A stretch of DNA of 64,000 nucleotides from Brevibacillus_H sp041920465 (GCA_041920465.1 JBHGXW010000020.1:186001-250000), one strand, 5' to 3'. Counted from the first letter of the stretch, positions 27,840 to 36,061 are shown. Translations and numbers: made by a program. The notes: generated by a model not told the origin, from the letters alone.

Positions 27840-28480
27840 TAGCTACCTGTCCCTCCTTTGGTACTGGCAATCTGTAAACCGCGTTCTTGTCCAATAAGTT
27901 CTTCCAAAAGGTATGCCATACTCTTGCATATCGGGTGGGTTGTATGGTTATGAATATCCTCACAATGCTGTCCGATCCAAACGGCCAAATGTTGATGCAA
28001 GAATTCCTGGTATAATTCTGAATTGCCTTCCTGATCCAGATTGGCTAGCAAATAACACACAAACTCAAGTTCCAATGCAAGGTGATCATCAGGCTCGACA
28101 CTTTTTTTGGTTACCTCAAGACCGGCCCGTGCGTAAAAATTTCTCACTCGTAATGTCTCTAGTTGCATCAAGGAACGATCTGCATTTCGATAGCTGGATT
28201 CATACGGTGAAGCAAGCAGTTTGTCAGGTCCCACAAACAGACGATTAAAATCAAACGGTAGCTGTTTTACTTGTTCCTCATCAACCGTTGAAAGGACTCG
28301 GATGGCTTCCTCTATTCTGTCCGAACTGTCCGTGAACGAGCGAAACCGTTCCATGATTTTACAGACCTCACTCCATTCTTGGAGGCCCCATTGTAATGCG
28401 ATCCCTGCGTAATATCGTTGGAGAATGGAATACATCAAGAAGAGCACTTCCTGCTGATTAGTGAGTACGGATTTTTTCAC
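27839..28480 (-). CDS. TorD/DmsD-family molybdoenzyme maturation chaperone
   Basis: A 213-residue all-helical cytoplasmic protein. The family motif is EPDDHLALELEFVCYLL near residues 128-144, followed by EFLHQHLAVW; both are typical of TorD-like proteins that hold the catalytic subunit and its Tat signal until the cofactor is in. The GTG start at 28480 lies eight bases after GGAGGG and inside the end of the lipoprotein gene (23-base overlap). The stop overlaps the catalytic gene by one base, which implies coupled translation of chaperone and client. Confidence 0.88.
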   Translation of the reverse strand: MKKSVLTNQQEVLFLMYSILQRYYAGIALQWGLQEWSEVCKIMERFRSFTDSSDRIEEAIRVLSTVDEEQVKQLPFDFNRLFVGPDKLLASPYESSYRNADRSLMQLETLRVRNFYARAGLEVTKKSVEPDDHLALELEFVCYLLANLDQEGNSELYQEFLHQHLAVWIGQHCEDIHNHTTHPICKSMAYLLEELIGQERGLQIASTKGGTGS

Positions 28481-28721
28481 TCTTTTGCCCTCCCTGATTT
28501 TTCTTCTGATTCTCGATTACCATTTGTTTGAAACGTTTATCCTGTTCTTCTGTAATTTTTACTGTCTGCACCCGCACTGGATGGGGAACGCCTTGATAAG
28601 CGGAATCATTGGACCCGCTTTGAATGCGCAACGTTTGGGATTCTCCTGTTTCTGTGGAACATGCGGACATCACACAAACTGAGAAAATGACGAGTGAAAA
28701 AATCAATAACCATTTGTGCAT
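28458..28721 (-). CDS. Small lipoprotein heading the molybdoenzyme operon
   Basis: An 87-residue predicted lipoprotein: hydrophobic signal, lipobox CVMSAC (Cys near 21), then a polar, mostly Gln/Lys-rich region ending GGQKSEKIRTH. ATG 28721 has a perfect AGGAGGTGA ribosome site. I recognise no family. As first gene of lipoprotein-chaperone-A-B-C-polyferredoxin-tatA-moaA-tatC-Fur-like, it may assist the exported enzyme at the outer membrane face; that is inference from position only. Confidence 0.75.
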   Translation of the reverse strand: MHKWLLIFSLVIFSVCVMSACSTETGESQTLRIQSGSNDSAYQGVPHPVRVQTVKITEEQDKRFKQMVIENQKKNQGGQKSEKIRTH

Positions 28722-28853
28722 CTTGATTCACCTCCTGTTCTACGAGTAAATCGTATCATTTGCTTACCTGTACAAATAAACATGATTTTTTGATACCAAG
28801 TGTGAGGTTATTACAATTTTCTCAGCGATCAATTAGAACTTCATATTTTAGAC

Positions 28854-28885
28854 AAAAAAAAGCTACAAGCTCTACGCTTATAGCT
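28854..28885 (-). terminator. Terminator of the PucR-type regulator gene
   Basis: AGCTATAAGC and GCTTGTAGCT stem, then TTTTTTT on the minus strand, directly after the stop codon. It separates the regulator from the lipoprotein operon, which therefore needs its own promoter within 28722-28853. Confidence 0.85.
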
Positions 28886-30448
28886 TCAATTCAATATTTG
28901 CGAGATTTTTAGAGTGACATACATGTTCAATAAATCTTCATAGGAGTTTAGGTTGATATTCAGTAGACTTTCAATTTTTTTCAGACGGTTCCGAAGGGTG
29001 TTGGGATGTATAAATAAGGCGTCAGCAGTGTGTGTAATATCTCCATTTTCCTGAAAAAATATCTTCAGGGTATGGAAAAGCTCCCCATCATGTTCCCTGT
29101 CATATTCCAGCAGTTCTCCTACATTCTCTTTGTAAAACGTAAGTAATGTCTCATTATTAATCAGGCAAAGTAGACGAATAACCCCAATCTCTTCAAAAAT
29201 AAACACACGCTTTCTTTGGTCAAGATACTTTCCCATTTCTAGCGCAATTTTGGCTTCCTGAAAGCTTCGGTAAAGTTCTCGATTGGAAGGATAAAGCCGT
29301 CCGATACCAATTGCACTCTCTATTTCTTCAAATCTGCTAGAAACCATCTGTTGAATTTGTTGAGCTAGTACCTTGATATATTCCTTTTTCTTTTTTGAGG
29401 AGTATTCCATATCACTAAAAACAAAGATAAGAACTTGTTCATGGAAGTTGGTTACAATACAGGATATGGATTGTGCTTGAAAAAATGTTTCAACCTGATG
29501 TTTAATGCTTTCCAGAAGTTCAAGACCAACGAATTTCTCCTCCACTGGTTTTAGCTGCATAACCATGAGCTGAACCGTTCTGGTAAAATCCCATCCCCAG
29601 AACTTCCCCTGCGTAATTAATAACTCTTCTGACTCAAAATTGTTATATAAGACATCATGGAGAAATTGGTTTTTATATTTGCGGTTTGTCTCCATTACTG
29701 CTTCTTCTTTCCTAAACCAGGTCAATAAACCTGGTAGCACTTGCATTATCTGGTTTAGCGTGATTTCTGATATGGTACCAGATTCACTTTTTATCAATAA
29801 AAACCCGTAGTTCTCAATTCGAAAAATATAGAAATACTCCTGATTTTCTTCAATCAATATATAACCTTCATGGTTTTTTGTCCGCTTTAGCAAATAGTTT
29901 TGCTTTAAGAAAGAGAATTCATTTGATTTGTATTGATTCTCCATCGTTGGATGTACATAAAAAAAAGGATCAAGAAGAATGACTTGATTAGTGATAAGCT
30001 CCCTTACACGCGCCAATAGTCTATCAATCGAATAGTTTGTTGCAATTTGCTGCCAGTATGTCTTCAATTGCTCCCATACGTAGTGGAACAATCCCATTTG
30101 CTTTAATTGCATCATCTCATTGATTGTTCGTACAAGAGAATCCGGGTCTGCTGTTTTGAGAAAAAGAATCGGCTTTTTGATCTGCTCTACTTTCTCGCGA
30201 ATTTGGGATGGGACATAGATTTCATCTTGATGGTAGAGCAAGATGCCCTGTACAAAGCTTTGATGCAGAATGTCAGGAAGTTGAATAATCACTTCCTGAG
30301 AGGCATGAAGGATAATTATCGCTTGTTTTTCAATTGAGTGTATATTCGTTACTACATTTAGAAATGAATTCTCCTTTTCCTCCCATCCACTAATAATTGT
30401 TGCTGTGTGAAAAGGGGCTCCGCAGATCAGTTCCTGAAACGTTAACAT
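28886..30448 (-). CDS. PucR-family transcriptional regulator
   Basis: A 520-residue regulator. The N-terminal about 120 residues resemble the PucR sensory domain (FQELICGAPFHTATIISGW opening), a central GGDEF-like/CdaR-type region follows, and the C-terminal PucR helix-turn-helix is DITHTADALFIHPNTLRNRL near residues 470-490. In B. subtilis PucR controls purine degradation, including a molybdenum-dependent xanthine dehydrogenase; other members control unrelated genes. Its site between two molybdoenzyme loci suggests it regulates them. AAGGAG lies about 16 bases before ATG 30448, a rather long spacing. The neighbouring IS was inserted just upstream, probably cutting it off from an operon with the ferredoxin gene. 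Confidence 0.85.
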   Translation of the reverse strand: MLTFQELICGAPFHTATIISGWEEKENSFLNVVTNIHSIEKQAIIILHASQEVIIQLPDILHQSFVQGILLYHQDEIYVPSQIREKVEQIKKPILFLKTADPDSLVRTINEMMQLKQMGLFHYVWEQLKTYWQQIATNYSIDRLLARVRELITNQVILLDPFFYVHPTMENQYKSNEFSFLKQNYLLKRTKNHEGYILIEENQEYFYIFRIENYGFLLIKSESGTISEITLNQIMQVLPGLLTWFRKEEAVMETNRKYKNQFLHDVLYNNFESEELLITQGKFWGWDFTRTVQLMVMQLKPVEEKFVGLELLESIKHQVETFFQAQSISCIVTNFHEQVLIFVFSDMEYSSKKKKEYIKVLAQQIQQMVSSRFEEIESAIGIGRLYPSNRELYRSFQEAKIALEMGKYLDQRKRVFIFEEIGVIRLLCLINNETLLTFYKENVGELLEYDREHDGELFHTLKIFFQENGDITHTADALFIHPNTLRNRLKKIESLLNINLNSYEDLLNMYVTLKISQILN

Positions 30449-30534
30449 GGTTATTTAGTCTTCACTCCTTCTCATCTGGTCAAGTCCGGATTTATGTGTA
30501 AATTCCTTTTTGGGATTGGAGTTTGCTCTCTGCT

Positions 30535-30639
30535 TGGCTTTGCCCAGGACTGAGTTAACCGCACAAGGAGAGGTTCGTCAAGGAGAGCACTTGACAAACG
30601 CCTCCTTGTGCGGTCTTTTTGCTCCTAAGGGCAAAGCCA
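30535..30639. repeat. Triple nested palindrome inside the IS, 3' of the transposase
   Basis: Three nested perfect stems: TGGCTTTGCCC (30535-30545 with 30629-30639), ACCGCACAAGGAG (30558-30570 with 30602-30614) and GTCAAG (30577-30582 with 30590-30595). The middle stem is followed by CTTTTT on the plus strand, so it can stop transcription entering the IS from the regulator side; the outer stem encloses the T-run. Confidence 0.85.
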
Positions 30640-30704
30640 CATTCTGCATAAGTGACTCATGCCCCGGTTTCTTCGGGATGTGACCCTATCCGTCGGCTTT
30701 TTAT

Positions 30705-31874
30705 TCACTCGTGGTATTCGTCTAGCTCTAGGTACTTCCTGCCTGTACTCCACTTCTCATCTTGGTTAAAGAGCATAGCACCAATGAGTCGAATGGCAGA
30801 CTCACGGTTAGGAAAGATGCGAATAACCCTTTCCCGTCTGCGGATTTCTTCGTTCAGCCGCTCAACAGAGTTGGTTGTACGCAGGCGTTTTCTGTACCGT
30901 TCAGGAAGCTCAGAGATGGCTAAAGCATCGTCAAAGCCCGCCTCCAAGATACCCATCGCTTTGGTAGCCTTTTCTCCAAACATGGCAAGGGTTTCGTCCA
31001 GGAGCGTACGTGCTACAGGAATACTGGGAGCGTCTAGAATGGCACGGACATGTTTATATATCTCTTCTTGAAGTGTTTTTGGAGATGCATCCATGATATT
31101 TCGCAAGAAATGGGTCTGGCAGCGTTGCCACGTGCAGCCCTGAAACTGTGTATGAATCGCTTTGACGAGGCCGCCATGTTGGTCTGACACAATAAAATCG
31201 ACTCCATGAAGGCCTCGTTCTTTCAGGCTAGCAAAAAAGGTTGACCAACTGTCGTAGGACTCACTATCCCCAACAGTAAATCCTAAGATTTCACGGTATC
31301 CTTCTTGGTTGATACCGGTAGCCAAAAGAAAGCTGCGTGAACGGATACGACCTTCTTCCCTTATTTTCACGTAGAGTGCATCGACAACGACAAAAGGGTA
31401 AGCTTGCTCGTTCAGAGGGCGTTCTTTCCACTGTTGAATCTCTTCATCCAACCCTTTGCAAAGCTCGGAAATCGTAGATTTTGAGAAAGAGGTCCCGCAG
31501 AGTTCTTCCGTAATCTCTGTCACTTTACGGGTAGAAACACCTTGTACCACCATTTCCATGAGAGTCAGGACAAGTGCCTTTTCATGACGCTGGTATCGCT
31601 CAAAAAGCTCTGTAGAGAACAAACCATTACGGAGGCGTGGAACACACAACGTAATTCGTCCAACACGCGTTGTGAGCTGTCTCTCGTAGCTTCCATTGCG
31701 GTAGGTCGTCCGTTGCTCTGAACGTTCGTAGGCTTCGGCTTGGATCTGTTCGGTGGCTTGTTTTTGAAGGAGTTGATTTAGAAACGATTGCAGAATGGAT
31801 GGGGCAAGCTTGCCGTTTGTTGTAAAAAGCTGGTGTAATTCTTCTGCAGTAAGGGTAAGATGGAAATGAGTCAT
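30705..31874 (-). CDS. IS256-family (mutator-type) transposase
   Basis: A 389-residue DDE transposase. The catalytic residues are visible in VVDALY (first Asp), VSDQHGGL (second Asp) and NSVERLNEEIRRR (Glu); the C/H motif CTWQRCQTHFLRN is present. No frameshift or stop, so probably active. ATG 31874 has an AAGGAGG-type ribosome site upstream. It is transcribed in the same direction as the flanking ferredoxin and regulator genes. Confidence 0.97.
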   Translation of the reverse strand: MTHFHLTLTAEELHQLFTTNGKLAPSILQSFLNQLLQKQATEQIQAEAYERSEQRTTYRNGSYERQLTTRVGRITLCVPRLRNGLFSTELFERYQRHEKALVLTLMEMVVQGVSTRKVTEITEELCGTSFSKSTISELCKGLDEEIQQWKERPLNEQAYPFVVVDALYVKIREEGRIRSRSFLLATGINQEGYREILGFTVGDSESYDSWSTFFASLKERGLHGVDFIVSDQHGGLVKAIHTQFQGCTWQRCQTHFLRNIMDASPKTLQEEIYKHVRAILDAPSIPVARTLLDETLAMFGEKATKAMGILEAGFDDALAISELPERYRKRLRTTNSVERLNEEIRRRERVIRIFPNRESAIRLIGAMLFNQDEKWSTGRKYLELDEYHE

Positions 31875-31982
31875 TTCATAGTTCCTCCTTGGATAATGTT
31901 GTCGGCAAACTCCATTATTTCCAAAAAGAGGGCTGAAATGACTCTTCCTATTTCAAATCCTTTTTACACATAATACCGGACA

Positions 31983-32546
31983 CTACTTCTCATCTTGAAT
32001 CCACAAACATTTTAGTTGTTTTTCTTTTTCTACAAAACGAATAGAGGGACAAGTAATTGATTTCATTTTATATTCATGAGTTGCTTGCTGATATTGGGAA
32101 GAAAGAGGATCATGAACGTCTATAATACGAATGGCATCTACAATACATGCAGATACACATACTGGTTGTTCACCTCTACCCTGTCTATCGATGCACATAT
32201 CACATTTATCCGCTTTTCCTGTTTCATCCAAGATAGTGATCGCATGGAAAGGACAGGCATTTATACATCGTTTGCATCCAGTGCACATACTTGAATCCAA
32301 AAGGACGATACCATTTCTTGTTTTGCTGAAACAGCCAGTTGGACAAACGGACATACATGCCGGATTCAGGCAATGATTACAAGCAACAGATAGATATGAA
32401 AAAACGTTTCCATCGTCTTGAATAAGCGGAACTACTTTTCTTCGCGAAGTGTCCTTCTGGTTTCTTTCGTTTTTGCATGCAAACTCACAGGTCCGACAAC
32501 CGATGCACTTATCCTTATCGATGAGAAATCCTAGTTGCTTGACCAT
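31983..32546 (-). CDS. DmsB-like four-cluster ferredoxin subunit
   Basis: A 187-residue protein with four Cys groups: CIGCRTCEFACK, CNHCLNPACMSVCP, CTGCKRCINACP and CDMCIDRQG...CVSACI. It is a paralogue of the B subunit at 25061-25621, probably the partner of the signal-less oxidoreductase that diverges from it. The stop TAG is formed by the end of the IS; without the IS the reading frame would gain one Glu before TGA, so it is essentially intact. ATG 32546 follows AAAGGAGG. No anchor subunit gene is present nearby, in line with a soluble complex. Confidence 0.9.
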   Translation of the reverse strand: MVKQLGFLIDKDKCIGCRTCEFACKNERNQKDTSRRKVVPLIQDDGNVFSYLSVACNHCLNPACMSVCPTGCFSKTRNGIVLLDSSMCTGCKRCINACPFHAITILDETGKADKCDMCIDRQGRGEQPVCVSACIVDAIRIIDVHDPLSSQYQQATHEYKMKSITCPSIRFVEKEKQLKCLWIQDEK

Positions 32547-32582
32547 TTTTCCTCCTTTTACACATGCTCTTTTAACTTTCTA

Positions 32583-32605
32583 ATAGTATAGTTATATTAT
32601 ACTAT
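32583..32605. promoter_or_regulatory. Perfect inverted repeat between divergent redox genes
   Basis: ATAGTATA and TATACTAT are separated by 7 bases, centred at 32594 almost midway between the two start codons (32546 and 32645). Both strands carry TATACT-like -10 sequences here, so one protein bound at the repeat could control both directions. Confidence 0.55.
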
Positions 32606-32644
32606 GATCGCATATATTCGAACGTCTATCTTGGAGGCTCTAAT

Positions 32645-34705
32645 ATGAACACTCCGTATAAAATTACTAGACATGTTTGTCCTCGTAACTGCTATAGCTC
32701 ATGCAGCATGCTGGGATATTCCAGTGACGGAATTCTAAAAAAAGTTATTGGTGACCCTTTGCATGGCTATACCAAAGGAAAGCTATGCCCCAAAGGATTC
32801 AACTATGTGAATCTAGTCTACCATCCGGAGCGGATTAAATACCCGATGATTCAAGACAAAAGAGGAAGTGGCAAATGGCGTAAAATCTCTTGGGACGATG
32901 CTTTGGATATTATCACTGATAAAATTCTGGAGTTGAACAAACGTTATGGATCAAATATGTCTCTTGCTTTAAATAAATACTCAGGAAATATGGGAATCCT
33001 TCATCAAGCTGTAGAAGGAATGTTTAACAGTCTCGGAAAGACTACAAGAGCAATTGGTTCTCCTTGCTGGTCAGCAGGTCTTGATGCATTTTATTATGAC
33101 TTTGGCGGGTATCAAACTTCAGATTTACGTGATATCGAACATGCAAAAACAATTATTTTATGGGGAGTCAATCCCGTTTGGACTTCTATTCATACTCTTC
33201 CCTATCTGTATAAAGCAAGGGAGAATGGAGCAACCATCATCACGATTGACCCTGTGTTTACAGAAACGGCAAATAAATCAGACCTGTATATTCAGGTAAA
33301 ACCAAACGGTGATGGAGCTTTGGCTCTAGCAATCGCCAAGTATATGGCTGAGAATCAACTTCTAGACCTAGAATTTATTGAGAAGTATACAATGGGCTGG
33401 AAAGAATTAAATAAATACATTGAATCCGTTTCGTGGGATGATGCTTTAGCAAATTGCGGTCAATCATTAGAGACCATCAAAAAGCTAGCTTTTTATATGT
33501 CCAAGGATAAACCAGTTTTTATCTGGGTGGGATTTGGGATGCAACGGCACGTTAACGGTGGCCAAAATGTCCGGGCAATTAATGCTCTAGCAGCTATATC
33601 AGGAAATATCGGATATAAAGGTAGTGGAGTTCATTACGCAAATAATATACAGTGGAAGTTTCCTTACAACATACTGAAATCGTATCCTGATGGAATTGAT
33701 GAGAGAAATTGCATTCGTCCAATTGATATGAATAATTTTGCAAATGATCTTAGCAGCTTGCAAGATCCACCCGTAAAATTTCTATGGGTTTCCTGCCGTA
33801 ATTTGATGACCCAAAATTCAGATTTGCTGATTCGGACTCTTCAGTCCTTAGAGCTGATAGTAACAGTGGATCTTTTCCTAACCCCTACTGCCCTTCTCTC
33901 AGATATTGTGTTACCAACCACTACGAACTTTGAAGAATGGGATATTGTTTCAAGCTATTGGCACCATTGGATCAGTATTAATCAACCTGCTATTGCACCT
34001 TATTATGAAAGCAAAAGCGATCTTGAAATAGCAAAATTGCTATCGCGAAAGTTAAACGAAAAGTCTCCAGGTTTTTGTTTATTTCCTATCGACAAAACTG
34101 CTGAACAATTCATCGACGAAGAATTCAACAATGAAATTTATGAGGAACTTCAAATCTCCCATTGGACAGAACTATTGAATGGCCCTAGAAGAGCAGCTCT
34201 CCCCTATACTGCTTGGGAAGAACAACAGTTTCAGACACCTTCCCGAAAAATTGAGCTTTACTCTGAGACAGCAAAGCAAAACAATCTTCCTCCGCTCGCC
34301 ATGAATATTTCTGTGCAAGAAGAGGATAAACGCTTTCCTTATCGCCTGTTAACAACCCACGAGCAATACCAAATCAACTCACAATTCAAAAATATATATT
34401 CACTTCATACGAAAAATACAGAACCGTATGTACTAATACATCCAGCACTTGCCAGAGAACTAGGAATTGATTCCAATCAAATTGCTCGTATATACAACGA
34501 CAACGGCGAGTTAATCATAAAAGTCAAAATTTCCACAAACGTAAGTAAAAACATCCTACAAATAATTAATTCAAGCAATATAAACGCAAGTCATCTGATC
34601 ACCTTAAGACCAACTGATATGGGAAAGGTCGAGACCGGAGCATTTGGTTTTGCTTTAAATGACACATTTGTTAACATCGAAAAATATATAGTTCCACCTC
34701 GATAA
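32645..34705 (+). CDS. Cytoplasmic molybdopterin oxidoreductase, paralogue without Tat signal
   Basis: A 686-residue DMSO-reductase-superfamily protein that lacks the first about 45 residues of its paralogue at 25635-27839, including the Tat signal. The Fe-S motif is C12-x3-C16-x3-C20-x27-C48, with the same spacing. The probable molybdenum ligand is C141 in GSPCWSAG. Other shared blocks are RIKYPMI, QRHVNGGQNVRAI and the C-terminal TDMGKVETGAFG. ATG 32645 follows TTGGAGG. The base composition is distinctly AT-rich. It probably works with the divergent ferredoxin as a soluble enzyme; substrate and direction of electron flow are unknown. Confidence 0.88.
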   Translation: MNTPYKITRHVCPRNCYSSCSMLGYSSDGILKKVIGDPLHGYTKGKLCPKGFNYVNLVYHPERIKYPMIQDKRGSGKWRKISWDDALDIITDKILELNKRYGSNMSLALNKYSGNMGILHQAVEGMFNSLGKTTRAIGSPCWSAGLDAFYYDFGGYQTSDLRDIEHAKTIILWGVNPVWTSIHTLPYLYKARENGATIITIDPVFTETANKSDLYIQVKPNGDGALALAIAKYMAENQLLDLEFIEKYTMGWKELNKYIESVSWDDALANCGQSLETIKKLAFYMSKDKPVFIWVGFGMQRHVNGGQNVRAINALAAISGNIGYKGSGVHYANNIQWKFPYNILKSYPDGIDERNCIRPIDMNNFANDLSSLQDPPVKFLWVSCRNLMTQNSDLLIRTLQSLELIVTVDLFLTPTALLSDIVLPTTTNFEEWDIVSSYWHHWISINQPAIAPYYESKSDLEIAKLLSRKLNEKSPGFCLFPIDKTAEQFIDEEFNNEIYEELQISHWTELLNGPRRAALPYTAWEEQQFQTPSRKIELYSETAKQNNLPPLAMNISVQEEDKRFPYRLLTTHEQYQINSQFKNIYSLHTKNTEPYVLIHPALARELGIDSNQIARIYNDNGELIIKVKISTNVSKNILQIINSSNINASHLITLRPTDMGKVETGAFGFALNDTFVNIEKYIVPPR

Positions 34706-34722
34706 TGTCTAAACCCTTGGGA

Positions 34723-34748
34723 CAGCCAAATGATCAATCATTTGGCTG
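34723..34748. terminator. Hairpin between convergent genes
   Basis: A 12-bp perfect stem (CAGCCAAATGAT and its complement, two-base loop) covers the moaC stop codon. It has no clear T-run on either strand, so termination would be weak; it may protect 3' ends. Confidence 0.6.
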
Positions 34749-35226
34749 TATTCGAGAAGTTTCCACTTTTACCTCCAGACTTACTGTGCAGATAGGTTGG
34801 ACCGATTACCATCTCTTTGTCCATCGCCTTACACATGTCATATACGGTAAGAGCAGCAATGCTTACTGCAGTTAGTGCTTCCATTTCAACCCCGGTATTG
34901 CCTGATGTCTTAACTATTGCTTCAACTGCAAGGGTATCATTGCCAACATAGTCAAAAGTAATATCAACCCCCGTCAGTAAAAGTGGATGACACATCGGTA
35001 TGATATCTGACGTTTTTTTAGCTGCCATGATTCCTGCTACCTGCGCAACAGCTAACACGTCTCCTTTTGAATTTTTACCCAATTGAATCCGATTTAGAGT
35101 TTCAGGCAACATCTTGATCTTGCTTTTAGCTACCGCTATCCTAACAGTGTTTTGCTTGTCAGATATATCAACCATCCTTGCCCGATTTTGATTATTAAAA
35201 TGAGTTAAACCATCCTCATAGCTCAC
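34738..35226 (-). CDS. moaC: Cyclic pyranopterin monophosphate synthase MoaC
   Basis: Converts the MoaA product into cyclic pyranopterin monophosphate. The 162-residue product starts GLTHFNNQNRARMVDIS, has the active-site segment IIPMCHPLLLTGVDI near residue 75, and GVEMEALTAVSIAALTVYDMCKAMDK in part, all typical of MoaC; the basic catalytic Lys is in the KAMDK helix. GTG 35226 lies nine bases after GGAGG. It is followed by the convergent oxidoreductase. Together with moaA it supplies the early cofactor steps; moaD/E, moeA and mobA-type genes are not in the window. Confidence 0.96.
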   Translation of the reverse strand: MSYEDGLTHFNNQNRARMVDISDKQNTVRIAVAKSKIKMLPETLNRIQLGKNSKGDVLAVAQVAGIMAAKKTSDIIPMCHPLLLTGVDITFDYVGNDTLAVEAIVKTSGNTGVEMEALTAVSIAALTVYDMCKAMDKEMVIGPTYLHSKSGGKSGNFSNTAK

Positions 35227-35504
35227 TTTATCTAGCCTCCATTTGGTGCTTCTTTTATGTTCTTTTCATTCTCTGCTTCATTTTTGCAAAGTTTCAATGT
35301 CGGAGTTCCTTGCGCCTCCATCATTTTACACTTAGACACTGCTTTGTTTATAACTAGATTTTGTGAACTCGGATTATTTGACTAAAAAAATGTATTTGCT
35401 GTTGAAAATCATTCAAAATTAGCTTCTTGAGGAATTGAAGAATTTAAACACAACACCACAAAAATGGATCACTCTCTAAGTTTTCTTTCGCTAAATTTGT
35501 TATA

Positions 35505-35966
35505 TTATCTTTTCCTTCTTTTCTTAGTTTTGTTTTGCAGCTCTCGCACCTGTTCCCACAAGCTTTTTTTGCTTGATGGGCTTGTTTGTTTTAGGCTTGT
35601 TTGTTTTAGGCTGGTTTGTTTTAAGCTGGTTTGTTTTTTGCTTTTGGCAGTCGGCTTGATCCCGGCTGATTCCTTCTTCTTATCTGTATCCTTCAGCTTC
35701 CGCTTCACTACTTGAACATCTTGGCTATCTTGAATATCATCAAGCGACATATTCGGCTTTTCTTCCAGCTTTTTGATCACTTTTTGTCTGGTCTCATCGG
35801 GTAATTCCAATCCCAGATCGTTCAGTTCGTCGAACAACGTGTCAATATTGCCGCTGTTAAGCTCAGGGAGCTTTTGGGCAAGCCGCATCAGGTCAGCAAA
35901 GCTCCATTCACGGCCGGTCTTGGCCTTCAGCTTTTCCAACAGATTAGAAACAAGATCGGCACTCAA
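35505..35966 (-). CDS. Hypothetical protein with KQTSL repeats and basic tail
   Basis: A 153-residue protein of unknown family. Residues 1-70 look folded and helical (LVSNLLEKLKAKTGREWSFA onward); residues 85-153 are Lys-rich with four KQTS(L/P) repeats encoded by 15-bp tandem repeats (about 35580-35640), ending KKRRKR. The start is TTG 35966, eight bases after AGGAGG. It follows the purN terminator by about 100 bases in the same direction. The highly basic disordered tail suggests nucleic-acid binding, which is inference. The repeat number probably varies between strains. Confidence 0.7.
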   Translation of the reverse strand: MSADLVSNLLEKLKAKTGREWSFADLMRLAQKLPELNSGNIDTLFDELNDLGLELPDETRQKVIKKLEEKPNMSLDDIQDSQDVQVVKRKLKDTDKKKESAGIKPTAKSKKQTSLKQTSLKQTSLKQTSPSSKKSLWEQVRELQNKTKKRRKR

Positions 35967-36061
35967 CCCCTCAACCTCCTCTGTTCTAAGATCTACTCCC
36001 CGTATCCTATGTCAGCCGGGAGTGAACAGGAACATGGTCCAAAGGAAAAGTGCCGACCGCT

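Larger units (their letters stand above)
30478..31985. mobile_element. IS256-family insertion sequence, complete
   Basis: About 1,508 bp. The inverted ends share GTCCGG and TTATGTGTAAA (left 30484-30503, right complement 31962-31981). CTTCTCATCT occurs at both 30468-30477 and 31986-31995 and includes the 8-9 bp target duplication typical of IS256. Exact ends are uncertain by one or two bases. It carries one intact transposase gene. Removing it with one repeat copy rebuilds a ferredoxin gene ending in Glu-stop, 15 bases before the regulator start. Confidence 0.92.

Noticed and set aside
28800..28816. TGTGAGGTTATTACA as an FNR-type site upstream of the lipoprotein operon
   Set aside because: Spacer is one base short and the second half-site has a mismatch; no well-placed promoter could be fixed.
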